Shown: piece after piece, positions 48,881-60,275 of the stretch
How the letters are laid out: each line of letters begins with the position of its first letter
Position numbering within the stretch: the stretch's first letter is position 1
Assembly (NCBI GenBank): GCA_973895155.1
Contig: OZ316898.1
Location: 2,480,001 to 2,544,000 of the forward strand
DNA: 64,000 bases
Origin: Marsupella aquatica
Taxonomy: Eukaryota; Marchantiophyta
Direction of reading: 5' to 3'
Notes under the pieces: generated by a model
Told to the model about the DNA's origin: nothing
Database searches by the model: none
What the model saw: only the letters and a program-made list of their open reading frames with translations
Position numbers and translations under genes: made by a program

Positions 48881-49140
48881 CGGTAACCCTCTGATCAGAA
48901 AATGAGTAAATGATAATCAGCAATCTTTTTTGAGCTTTGTGGGAACAGATTTTAGACTAGAACCCCTTCTTTTCATTCACAATGCATGGTTAGATCTCTA
49001 TTCTGTTTAGGGTAATGACGGTTTGGTATGGGGTTACTAGCCTCTACCCTCTGACCAGAAAATGAGATCATGAGGGGTAGCCTGGAATCTTTTCTGAACT
49101 TTGTGGGAACAGGTTTCAAACGTGCCCAGAACCCCAGCCC
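48881..49140. repeat. second-level duplication adjoining the 117-bp repeat
   Basis: CCCTCTGATCAGAAAATGAG (48888) and CCCTCTGACCAGAAAATGAG (49056) start two copies about 168 bp apart. Each continues with AATCTTTT, GA(G/A)CTTTGTGGGAACAG and AGAACCCC. Confidence 0.75.
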
Positions 49141-49914
49141 AAAGAGTCTTTATCATACATAATATCTATCTGGAAAAGCTTGGATCTTTATCATACATAA
49201 TATCTATCCTAAAAAACGTGAATCGATATTATGGAAATGACTCAGTGTTATGGAAATGGTAGCATCTAGTAGAAAAAGTTACACATCGGTAACCTTTCTT
49301 ACTGACGAGAATTACGTGGCCCAAGTCTTTCTATTATATGGAAACATTATTATAATTATAAGTAGCCTGGTTACTTATAGAGACTAAGACTACAGAAAAT
49401 CTTGAAAAAAAAAATTAATGCTATGTTATCTCTTGTTTATATTTGCCTCATTCCCGTTTTCTGTTCACCCTCACTTTGTCCTTATTTTGGAGTTAGGGTG
49501 TCCTTATTTAGAGTCCAATTTTCTCCTTATTTTTGAGTCAAGTTTAGTCCTTATTTGGAGTTATGGTCTTTAGTCTTCACTCTACACCGTAACCCTTGTT
49601 AGCTTATGTTCACAAATTATTAATAAGATATGTAACTCAACGTGTACTACATTAGTCTTAGGGCCCCCTTGTCTAGTATAAGTGTAACACGCACCAATTT
49701 GAACATAAATAGAGGTGCACACTGTCTTTCTCTGTGTTTACTAGGGGTAAGGATGGCTTGACAAGAAGTGGTGACAGTTTCCATTTTTTTTGTCTCCAAG
49801 GTCTGATCAAGGCCATCCATTGGGGAGAAACTGTTGTTGTTCATTTTACAGAATGTTGATGACACTTTCAACCTAAGCTGGTACGGATCTTACATGGGAT
49901 GGAGTGGGGTTGTG
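49141..49914. other. AT-rich intergenic
   Basis: Includes a short exact duplication (TTATCATACATAATATCTATC at about 49151 and 49191). No gene recognised. Confidence 0.4.
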
Positions 49915-50039
49915 GTAATTGCACATCAAAATATGACATAAACTACGTACGACATCACTCCCTACCATGACAAACCTCATTATTTTCTTTAAACGAGTGA
50001 GTGCACACCTTGTATTACCACATTTTGATGAGTGATTAC
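49915..50039. mobile_element. MITE-like element, copy 2 (125 bp)
   Basis: Begins GTAATTGCACATCAAAATAT and ends so that the reverse complement begins GTAATCACTCATCAAAATGT. It has the same length, terminal inverted repeats and internal AGTGCACACC block as the copy at 802-926. Its TIRs are slightly better matched than those of copy 1. Noncoding. Confidence 0.65.
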
Positions 50040-52514
50040 CGACCAGAAATGGAGAGGGTCCAATTTTTGTTTACGTGAAGCCATTTTTGTCTTAGATTTA
50101 GACCACCTCTGTGAGAGTCACTTTTTCTGGCCTCTTGGTCCATTCCTATTTTTTAAGTCATTTGGATTAAAAGTGGACCTACAAGGTCCTTCATAAAATC
50201 TTCTCTTGTGAGACTCTGAGCTAGAAAGACTTAGACAAAGAATACCTTGACATTCTGGTGGAGTGGGTCCCCACTCTGTCTTTTAGCAAATCAATCTAGC
50301 ACCACTGGATGCACTTGGCTTTACAAAAACTTGGAAGCCATAAAAGGATTCCAGAAATGCTTTTAGCTCAAGGACACCATACTTAGTGTGTGAAATGACC
50401 ATTCAGTTTGCTTTAGTGAAAAAAGCTCATTAGTGCCCCCAACATCTGCAAATTCGCTCTAAATTACACTAGTCTGAGAGCCCCTTGTTTGAACATATAT
50501 AGGAGTGAGTTTTGTGGCCCAAGTCTGTCTAAACATTATAACATGTAATCTCAGTGTTTACTTCACTGGTCTTTGAGCATCTGCATCGGTTTTGCAATGC
50601 ACGGCCTGCATCACATTTCAGTACTTGCAACCAAAGGTATGACTTGCACCTGTGTCGACATCTCTGGCTGCAATATAGTTCAAACCATGTGTAGCTCAGT
50701 CATCTTGATCAAGGCTTTGGCACACCACATGCTTGGGCAGGGGCATGTGATTCCTAAAAGGGTCATGTGATTCCTAAGAGAGAACATCAAGAGATTAAAA
50801 AGGCCCCAACAAACATCCCTGCCAACAGCCCAACCAGAAAAACCTGCCAAACCTTCCAAACCACCCATCATTCCTGGCTCACATCCTTGTGAAGACCTCA
50901 GATAGAAGCAGAGACAATGTGAGTGTCTCCAAGAGCTAACTAGACTTGATGTTGGGTGTCAATCATGTCCTTGGCCCTAAGTAACTCTGTTTGTTTCCAT
51001 CCAAAAGGGGACTGTCTGCCAGCCGCAAGCAAGTGATCCGCTACCTCAGAAAGCACCCAACCCAAGTCAAAGCATCTCCTGCCGCCAAGTTGGAACATAT
51101 GTTCCTTTTGGCCCAACCACAGCTGCCATAAAACCTGATAAATAACACATTTACAGCATTGGCTCCATCCTTCCCGTGATATAGTCTCGCATAAACAGCA
51201 GCCTACCAGCAGTTGGGATCCTAATCTCCTACAGAGCGATCTGACATCGTTACCAGCACTTCAAAGCCTGCTCAAACCCAAGGAACAGATGTTGGGCCGT
51301 CTATAGCACATTGTTACAAAGCTTGCAGTCACTATTGCTCACATTAATCTTCATTGCTCTCTCCCATGTGAAGAGCCCCCCATGATGATCCATACCCGAA
51401 TCCATAGGAAAGTCTTTGCTCTTGCTGAAAGGTCCAAGCACCATAGAGCCAACCATCCTTAGTTTGCTTCACTCACTTTCAGATTTGGAAGTGAACCAAA
51501 TATAGTTTAAGCAATCATATAGTACAATCTTGGGTCTCAGAAAATTTTATACACAACAATTCACTATTCTAAAGTCTTTCAATGGCTCAACCCAATCGGC
51601 CCATTGCCTTTGGTGAGCACCCAGGACCATGTCAACACAACACGACCTCCCCCTCCAGATAAACTCTAAAAAGGTTCTAGCCAAGAGAATTTCTGAATGG
51701 TAGAGAAACATTTAGGTAGGAGAAAGAAATCACTATGATTGAAGCAAATTAAAATTATTACAAAATTTATTTGTTTGAATGAGCACTTGTACTAAATTCT
51801 GCCGATTAAAATGCACAGATGAGCTTTTGCAACCTGGATGGAGGTGTGACAAAAACCCATTTTCTGCTCATATCCACTTACTATAATATACAATCCCGCC
51901 TTTTTGTGCTCATCGTCCACTTACAAAATTCACTTTTGGAGGGAACTCATTATGACCATTGGATTTAAAACTTAAATTTTCCTGCCCATCAGATCTGTGT
52001 AAGGAAGAATAAAGAGTTTGTCCTAGCCTGAGGCACGGATCCATGGGCTTCCACCCACACCTAGACTCATATACAAACATCTAGAAAAAGGTCATTGGGA
52101 ATTGAGTTGGCATATGGCTATCATGGGTAGATGGGTCTGACAAGAAAATCTAAGTAGACCCCACATGATTGCCCCATTCACGTAAAGTAAGAAGCATAGA
52201 CAACCTACAATACAAATTAAGTTGTGAGTTCAAAAGGGATGATTTATAGGAAAGTGGAAAAAAATTAAGTCTACTAGGAGTAGTGAAAACATTGTTTTTT
52301 TCTAATCTCTATACAGTACTTTTTCCACGTTACATTAACATTCAATCCTATATTCTTTATTGCAATAACCTTATTGACCAAAGACAAAATGGCCCCAAGA
52401 ATAAAATGGCCCCAACAACAAAATGGCGGGAGTGATAAATGATTGTAACAATAAAATGGTTATAAGGACAAATGTGCAATGCAAGTTAGGGCAATGGTTT
52501 CTGTATATGTCATA
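50040..52514. other. AT-rich intergenic, no gene seen
   Basis: Only short unassigned frames. A small repeat of AAAATGGCCCCAA lies at about 52385-52430. Confidence 0.4.
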
Positions 52515-52620
52515 TTTCAAAAGGAAGGAACAAACCAATACCATCAATATATTTGAATGATTTTGACACCCTTGGATTGAGTGAAAGGGATCACCTATAT
52601 GGAAGTGAATACCATGGATA
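52515..52620. repeat. third member of the 9.0-kb dispersed repeat
   Basis: GGAAGGAACAAACCAATACC, ATCAATATATTTGAATGATT and CCTTGGATTGAGTG align in order with the copies at 8981-9195 (GGAAGGAATCAAATCCAACC, AATATTGTAGATT, ACTTGGATTGTGTG). Confidence 0.45.
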
Positions 52621-53054
52621 TTTTTGCTCTTAAAGTAGGTGTTTACAAAATACATGTGCTGGCTAACTACTTTCAAAAATGACGTGTGCATAACATTGGT
52701 ATCAGATTTGTTTTGTTTTTTTGCTAAGGAGAAGAGAAATTTTCATTTTTCTGAGAGATCATTTATCTTTTGCTCCATGTTGATTCTTCTTCTCTTTCTT
52801 AATCATGTTGGAAAGGGAGGGGGGTGCCAAAGAGCCAGGATGGGAGACTGGAAGGAGAGAAAGGAAGGGCACAGAAGAGGATATTGAAGAAAAAAGGAAA
52901 AAAATGTGAATTTATCTCCCTCCATATAGCTAAGGGCGACCACACTTGATTCTGTAACACCCCAGCCGCCCCCTGTCTTGCGTTCCCTCCCATGCTCTCA
53001 CCCTTGCCACAACATTGCTTTCACAATAGCACATTGGGACATACATTGCCTCAA

Positions 53055-53574
53055 TATCTTTGCCTCAACTTGACAATTTTTCTCGCCTTGACATATTTTT
53101 CTCAGCTTGACATCTTTTTATCTCCTCAACTACTTTTTATCATATTGACATGTTTTCTCTCCTTGAGATATTTTCCTCACCCCAATGTTCTTTTCAATCT
53201 CACATTGACATCTTTTTCTCACCTTGCCATCTTTCCTCTCTACACCTTTTTTCTCTTCAACATCTTTTATCACCTCAGCATTTTCTCATGCACCTTGATA
53301 TATTTTCTCTTCTTGGCATCTCTACTCATCTCAGCATCATATTTTCATTTTCACATTTTTTCTCTCATGGACATGATTTCCTCACCTTAATATCATTTTC
53401 TCATCTTGACATTTTTTTTCTCTCATTTAACATTTTTCTCACCTCAACATCTTTTCCTCTCCTCGACATATTTTTCTCATCTCAACATCTTTTTATCTCC
53501 TCGATATCTTTTTATCACCTCAATGTTTTTTTCTCACCTCAACATCTTCTGGGCAACGCATGGGCATCGGGCTA
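53055..53574. repeat. minisatellite array 1 ending in a 22-bp cap
   Basis: About 27 imperfect copies of an 18-bp unit like CTCACCTCAACATCTTTT, T- and C-rich on the plus strand. The array ends at 53553-53574 with a 22-bp sequence beginning GCAACGCATGGGCATCGGG. The open frames through it encode only low-complexity Phe/Ser/Leu text and are not genes. Confidence 0.85.
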
Positions 53575-53835
53575 TTTGTATATATATTGTGCAAAAATAA
53601 TGAGACTTCGCACCCATAAACTATGACAAATATTGCTATGGTTTTTCATCACAATTGTCTCACAAAATTTGACTTTTATTGTCCCAAAGAAAGCCTTGGA
53701 AGCAAAGCAAAGCAAAGAGGGGGAGAGGCAAGGAGAAAGGGGAATGGGGGGCACATGGATGAGAAAAGAGGGAGGGAGAAGCTTCATCTTGCCCCATCCG
53801 GTCGCAGGTAAGGGGTGGAAAAAGTGTCAAGTTTA
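53575..53835. other. spacer between the two minisatellite arrays
   Basis: Non-repetitive, with a purine-rich part (AAAGAGGGGGAGAGGCAAGG near 53710). No gene recognised. Confidence 0.5.
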
Positions 53836-54374
53836 TTTTCTCACCTCAAAATCTGTTGCTCTACTTTACATCTTTTTCTGCTCAAAATCTTTTTCTCTCC
53901 TTTGCACACGTTTCTCTCCTCAACATCTTTTGTTCACCTAGATATATTTTCTCTCCTCAATTTTTTTCTCATCTCAACATCTATTTCTCTTCTCAATATC
54001 TTTTCTCTCCTGGACATATGTTTATCATTTGGACATCTTTTCTCTCTTTGACATATTTTTCTCTCCTCTACTTCTTTTATCACCTCAACATCTTTTCTTC
54101 ACCTCGATATCTTTTCTCTCCTCAACATCTTTTCCCTCCTTGACATCTTTTATCGCCTTGACATCTTTTCTCTCCTCGACATCTTCTATCACCTCGACAT
54201 CTTCTCTCTCCTCGACATCTTCTATCACCTCGACATCTTCTAGCACCTCGACATCTTTTGCTCACCTCAACATATTTTCTCTCCTCGGCATCTTTTATCA
54301 TCTCAACATCTTTTCTCCCCTCGACATCTTTTTTCACCTCGACATCTTTTGTGCAACGCACGGGCATTGGGCTA
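53836..54374. repeat. minisatellite array 2 ending in the same 22-bp cap
   Basis: The unit is again 18 bp (CTCGACATCTTTTATCAC or CTCGACATCTTTTCTCTC). In the 54140-54250 part the two variants alternate, making a 36-bp higher-order unit. The array ends at 54353-54374 with GCAACGCACGGGCATTGGG and then CTA, 20 of 22 bases identical to the cap of array 1 and exactly 800 bp from it. Confidence 0.85.
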
Positions 54375-54949
54375 GTAGTACATATAACACTGACAAATGA
54401 AATGTGGCAAGGAAACAAGACGTCCATCTTTGCAAAATGTGTAGGGTCTCTCACTCACCCGCTCACTCAGTGCTCTATGAAAATTGAGTAACATTAGAAG
54501 CATTTTGAACACAAAAGAGGCCCTTAAGCCTTTGTCACAAAGGCTGTACTTGGCATCTGCCCGGTTCTTGGCTTGGCTGCCCTGTTTTGGAACAGATGGT
54601 TGAGATTAGTTGCATCTTTGTTTGCTTGTAAGGAAAAGTGTGTCCGTTCTTGCCAATCGCGGAAAGAAAGCCGGTACGGCACTATGCGTACATAGCTTGC
54701 AAGCTTTCCCCGGGAGAACACCTGCCGAGGGAGGACCTTTGCACCTGCATTGCTTTTGAATCCTGCGTCAGCTTTTGAATCTTACGTTCAATCATTTTGA
54801 AATGCTTTTAATTTGGGCGGCACATCAGCCGGCCGTAGTGGAGGGGATGACGCTCACTAGTTGCTATGCAGAGCAGACATTCAAAACTCTTCTCTGTTCA
54901 AGAATAGTCGATCCTGGAAGTACAAATCCCTCCATGGCATTTAGATTAG
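54375..54949. other. intergenic, no gene seen
   Basis: Short frames only, none recognised. Confidence 0.4.
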
Positions 54950-55325
54950 GCTCATAGAAAGCATTTCCCAAGATGTTTCTAACAAACCCCAAAAATCAGA
55001 TTCAGTCACATACAAGGGAGATACCAAATGTCACACTTAGTTGCTCAAAAGTTTCTCAAAACCTTTTGGAAGCTCAAAGTGTGGACATGGAGCAATTTTA
55101 TTTAAATTCATAATTCTCTCAATTCTTTATGAAATCTAAAGTTGTTTCCAAGCAGCTCTAATGAGCCCATGAAGAGCCAAATTCCTTAGGATACCAAGAG
55201 AGATATACAATGTCAAACCTTGTTATGGACGTGTTTTTGGACCAGAAGGGTTTCAATGAATGAAGGTGTTAGAGGTGCCAAGTCTAGAAGGGTTGCATGG
55301 TACATGAGCTAGGTCCATAGATCCA
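54950..55325 (+). repeat. dispersed repeat, copy 2
   Basis: Shares TCTAATGAGC, CCAAGAGAGATAT, AATTCATAATTCTCTCAATTC and GGTTGCATGGTACA with 13956-14350 in the same orientation, and like it has two internal sub-units. Confidence 0.5.
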
Positions 55326-57500
55326 CAGGAGCATCATTTTCCACTTGTGCTGTACCCACACCTCTTGTGTATGGAAACCTATTTTGGTGATACTCTACTG
55401 ACTTTCTTCAAATGCTCATACTCTTTATTGCTGCACTTTTTCTATTAGTTGCCTGTGTGTACAGTGTGCATTCAGCATGCATCCATGGAGATGTTTTATT
55501 TACAGTTAATTCTCTCTAAGTGCACAATCAAGAAGCACCAGGTGTGCACTAAAATGGGGTTTGCACTAAGTGATAAGTGCAATCTGTAGAATTATGCACT
55601 TATTGATAAGAGTTTAGTTTTCCATCTCTTTGTCAGTGAGTAGTCTTGTGACTCCCCTGCCCTAAATAGTACACCCTTGCACTAAATTTGGTGTCCTACT
55701 CCATAATTACAATTTTTAAAGGGTTTGCAGTTTTCACACTTAAGCAAAATATTTCAGGTCTATTTGCACTTAAAAAAGGTGCAAAATGTGCAAACCCATG
55801 CAGTTATCCAGGTATTGCACCTTGGATTTTGCACTTAGAGAGAGCTGACTATATCACACTGACCTTGATGTATTTGGAATCTAAAGTGGAGACCTATGCA
55901 CATGTTTCTGCATTTGATGAGCACACCACGTCAAAGCCCTTGATTGACTTAAATCTGACGGTAGTGGAACTATATGACATGGATTTTTGTAAACAAAGGA
56001 TTCTCTAACTGGATTTAAAAAAATAATGAACAAGCCTTTTTTAAATCTAATAGGGGGTCATCCCCTAGGGTCATCTCAAACCTCCAGATTTAATGTATCT
56101 TAACTACTAATCAATAACTGTTTGGAGTAAAGAATGATACTATGCCATGACCATAGAATCACTGTAGAGGCTAATGTAAAAGCAACTAAATCAGGATCTC
56201 CTACAGGCAATGGCTCTAGAACAATAAGTTTGAATACGGAGATAAGCTAAAAAAACACTAGTAGATTATTCATGGAACAAGTGCATGCACAACGTTCCCA
56301 TGGTACTCGTCCATAGAGTCCATGCAAAATGCTATAGAAGCCAAAGTGTTTCTTAATTTCATTCCTTTGGTATTCTTTTATTCATAGTAGTAAAAGTGTT
56401 CTTATGTTCCTTTGGTGTTCCTTTTTTCATAGTAACCGAATGGTTTCTTATGTTACCTTGGTAAATGTAACACTAGTTGGATCGGTTTCTTTATATCCAT
56501 AATTATTCCAAAACTTGCTAATTAAATAGAAAACTCATACAATCTACTGGAAAACACTAAGATAACACATCCAAAGGTTATTTTCTTTTACCCCTTTTTC
56601 ACCCCTTTCTTTGCTTATTTGAAATGTTTTTTTTCCAGTTTTCAATTGTTTTTACATTTACAAGGTCTAACTATTTTTCTTTGACTTGTTTCAAACACAC
56701 AAAGTCTTGTTTGGTGTATTGCCTAACAAACTTTTCTTGTTTGTGACCAATAGTGCTTATGTGGCTGCCCGTGTTTCCAGAGATTTTGGAAGGAACTTCC
56801 CATGGGGGTCCGTAATTATGTTCAAGTCAAACTAGCCCCGACTACCTGTTCTTTGAACGTGAATAGCGGAGAGGACAATAAAAGTGTCACCAAAGTATAT
56901 TTCATATTCACATTCTTTGAATGTTAATGAAATACTAAAACATTGTCATGCATGTCATTATTTCAATAATCATACATAACTCCTCTCTATATACATTCTT
57001 CTTTCTATGCACATATGTTATGGTGGGGCCATAGAGTACATTTTTAGAATGTAAATAGAAATCATACCAAAAGGCGTGTATGATAATTATCATTTGACAT
57101 ACGTCATAGTCATAAGTTTTACCATTCACATGGAGTTACGGTCTAGAGGCTTCACTCTAGAAGCCTAGCCCTCAACTCTAGCTTGTAGTTGGCGATTTAT
57201 AAGTAGGATTAATGTCACATCATAACATGATCATGTTCAACTTTCAATGTTGTATGACTTTCAAGCTTCAAGAGGGCGGAATGCCGGGCCAGGGCAGCAA
57301 GTGGTTTGCCTTGGTGCCTTACTGTAAGTAGTGGGTAATTCCAAAAGCATGAAGAAACTGAAAATTTTTAAAATTTTTTACGGTGTTTAGACTGCAATTA
57401 TTGCTAACTGTAACTAAAACAGCATTCAAAGTTACTAAGTTCCTAAGTTACGAGTAAACTCAGTTTACGAGTTTACTAGTTCACTGCTTTATGAGTTACA
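55326..57500. other. AT-rich intergenic, possibly including an LTR toward its right end
   Basis: No gene recognised. If the motif at 57511 is a primer-binding site, the few hundred bases before it would be a 5' LTR, but I found no second LTR copy in the window to confirm this. Confidence 0.3.
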
Positions 57501-57510
57501 CCTTAAGATT

Positions 57511-57985
57511 TGGCGACTCTGTGATCGTGACATCTTACAACTAGTTCAACGGGACTCCACAACGGATGAAGAGCTCACCTTGAAAGGGAAGGAATGCAAG
57601 ACATAGGCGCTCATTACTGACTTCTCTTCCACCTTACCTCTCAAACTCTGCCCAGCTTCAACCGGTATTTCAGAGATGTCAAATGGAGACTTCGACCCTT
57701 CTATTCCAGGAGATGAATAGTGATGAGTTTCTGCATCACTATCCCCAAGTATATGCTGCCACCTGCAACAACTATGATGTGATCGGGATGTACAGAGAAG
57801 CTCTTCGTATAGATTCCTGTTATTTGATGAAGAGAATGCCTTTGATGTATCCTGAGAGACAACTGAGGTGCCTACCATACTCCAGAGGATCCCCACGCCA
57901 AGCTAAGCTGATAGAGGTTACCCAGAACCGAATTGTTACCCTTGTGGAGTTACTAGAACCAGAGGACATCCGACAGCAAGCTTGA
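57511..57985 (+). mobile_element. possible remnant of a Ty3/gypsy-type LTR retrotransposon
   Basis: TTTGGCGACTCTG at 57509-57521 resembles the sequence found just inside the 5' LTR of many plant Ty3/gypsy elements. The following 450 bp is coding-like on the plus strand but has stops. The longest piece is 57683-57985 (100 codons, ATG start), with no recognisable gag, protease or polymerase motif. The minus strand is also open (57546-57896). No matching 3' LTR seen. Confidence 0.25.
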
Positions 57986-59317
57986 AGAAGTCTCTAAGTG
58001 TTCTTAGTTAGTTTTTAGAGTAGTGCATCTTATCTGATTTTTAGAAATGTGTTCTAGAGCTTTAGAAGCTGTCATACTTCTTTAGGCTGTAGTCTGTACC
58101 TAGGAAACCCTGCTGGAAAAATTTCAGAGTTTTCCGAACCAGGAGTAGAAAGTTAAAAATAGTTGAATCTACTCAATTTTTAGTATACCGAAATTAAGAG
58201 TTTAAGAGTTTAAGTTTTTACGTTTTTAAGAGTTTAAGTTTTTAAGAGTTTAAGAGTTCATACTTAGCCATTTTTTCCGGCTTTCCACTTATTGAATCGC
58301 CATTTTAAAATTTTGAGGGGTATGAAGAGGCATGTCTCTTCGACCCTGTGACCTCTTATTCTGTAGTTCATCACTATTTATACCTCTTCCCCTAGTGTAG
58401 AGAGATGGTTAAGTTCTGCATTTTTGCCTCCCTTTTGTTAAGTCTATTGATTCTGAACCTACGAGTTCTAAATCAGACTTAATAATTGGAGAGACTTACC
58501 TCCTTCTTGTATTTTGGAATCCAAATACTTGAAGTAAAACCTCAGTTATGAATCTCGTGAATTATAATGTCAGATTCCGCTTTGGTGACACATTGTAATC
58601 TCACAAGTTCTTAGAGTTAACTCATTGAGTTTAAGTTACATTGGAAATGATGTTTTCACCTTCATGTTGCTTAGTACCATCTAAATGCTGAAGTATTTAT
58701 CCTTTTAGATCTTGACTAAGTATCACTTAGGAAGAAAGGTCAAGACATGTTGCCGGCATTTTAAAAGGATACTCTAGTATGCAGTTTAGATCTGAAAAGC
58801 CGTGTGGATTTGGATTCCCTTAAAGTCATTCCATTATTACTTATGTCTAAGGAGTAACCTTGGTCTATTCCAGACTCCCTTAAGCATACTCTGAGAGATT
58901 TTTCCTTGTGTTTTGTTAATTGCAATCTTTTGCTTAATTGAAGGTTATCTGATGTTGAGTTATCATCAAAAACTACTCACCGCTGTGGAGCGATCTTCAA
59001 AGTACCTGATTAAAGTAGTCAAGATTGATTACTATGTGTGACACAAGAGCTTAAAGCTTTGTTTTTAGTTTATTACATCAAACCAACCCCATCTTGTTCT
59101 TAAAGGGAACGAATACCGAGTTTGGAGACTTTAAAATGTGATTTTTGGTTCTCTATGGCAAACTACACTTACTAGAAGTCCTTTGTTCCAAAAACTTTTT
59201 TTCTGCAAGTCATTTCTTTGAGTTTTAGTAAGCTTAGTCCTAAATAATAATATACCCCCAGGGGCCTCACCCACAGGTGCGGTTGCCGATGGCGGGGGAC
59301 CGGCCAAGAGACCAGAA
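57986..59317. other. AT-rich intergenic
   Basis: Contains a run of AAGAGTTTAAG-like short repeats at about 58195-58260. No gene recognised. Confidence 0.4.
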
Positions 59318-60275
59318 AATGATGATAAATGGGCAGGATTGGATATTATATGTGTAACGGTCCATCTGGGAAGGGGTGTTCATGTTGAACTAAGACGTCA
59401 TTCGCAACGACCATACAACCATGACTCATTCCATGCACACGTAGTCGACACAATCTCTACGTGGTTCACCTCTTCTCCAAGGCTACGTCCACACGAACAC
59501 TCAAGCTTTACTTCAAGAGTAGATTAACACACATGCTCTCTCTCTTCCTCCTGTTGTTCTGTTACAATGAGTAAGCACCACCCACCAGCGGCTTACACTA
59601 GCCCTGGTATATACAAGGTCACACACGACTAATCTAACCTCAGCTAAGATCCTAACTGTGGTTAGCCTAAGTGCCGTAACCTATGAGTCACAAGACTAAG
59701 AGCAATCCTTAACAGTTCACTCATGCAGTCATGGAGGCTTTTGTTCCTCTAATAAGGAAGCTTCATATTTAAGGAGTATGAGGGTTCTGGCCATAACTCT
59801 TTGAGAGAGTAGGTTTTTTCCTGTTAATTTCACAAATCTCTATATGGCTTATGGTCATTGCATGTGCGTACCAATCTTTATGCTTATTGTTATGGATCAT
59901 GAATTTGGTACTTTTTCATGAACGATCATGATTTCTTCCTCCCAAATGATGATAAATGGGCAGGATTGAATATTTTAATGTGCAAAGGTCCATCCAGGAA
60001 GGGGTGTTCACTGATTCAGTCATGGAGGCTTTTGTTTCTCTAATAAGGGTGTCTCAAAGCTTCCTATTTAAGGAGTATGATGGCTTTTGGCCATAACTTA
60101 TTAAGAGAGTAGGTTTATTTCTGTTTATTTCACTAATCTTTATCATGGCTTATGGTCCTGGCATATAATCAATCTTTATGCTTTAAATTTATGGATCATG
60201 AATTTGGTACTTTTTCATGAAAGATCATGATTTCTTCCTCCCAAATGATGATAAATGGACAGGATTGGATATTAT
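59318..60275. repeat. tandem duplication, about 290-300 bp unit, interrupted by a solo LTR
   Basis: AATGATGATAAATGG(G/A)CAGG starts units at 59318, 59945 and 60244 (the last is partial). Units 1 and 2 share CAGTCATGGAGGCTTTTGTT, ATTTAAGGAGTATGA and GGATCATGAATTTGGTACTT. Unit 1 is 332 bp plus a 5-bp duplication longer because of the insertion at 59383-59714. Removing this gives 290 bp against 299 bp. Confidence 0.9.
59383..59714. mobile_element. solo LTR (332 bp) with 5-bp target duplication GTTCA
   Basis: The insertion starts TGTTGAAC and ends CCTTAACA, the TG...CA form with short TGTT/AACA inverted ends that is typical of LTRs. It is flanked by GTTCA at 59378-59382 and 59715-59719. The empty site is preserved in the neighbouring repeat unit (GTGTTCACTGATTCAG near 60007), which proves the boundaries. 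There is no internal coding region, so this is a single LTR left after recombination. A TATA-like GGTATATACAAGG inside (about 59605) suggests a plus-strand LTR orientation. Copia or gypsy class cannot be told. Confidence 0.85.

Noticed and set aside
53150-54400. Several Phe/Ser/Leu-rich open frames
   Set aside because: They are translations of the 18-bp minisatellite and change frame with its indels.
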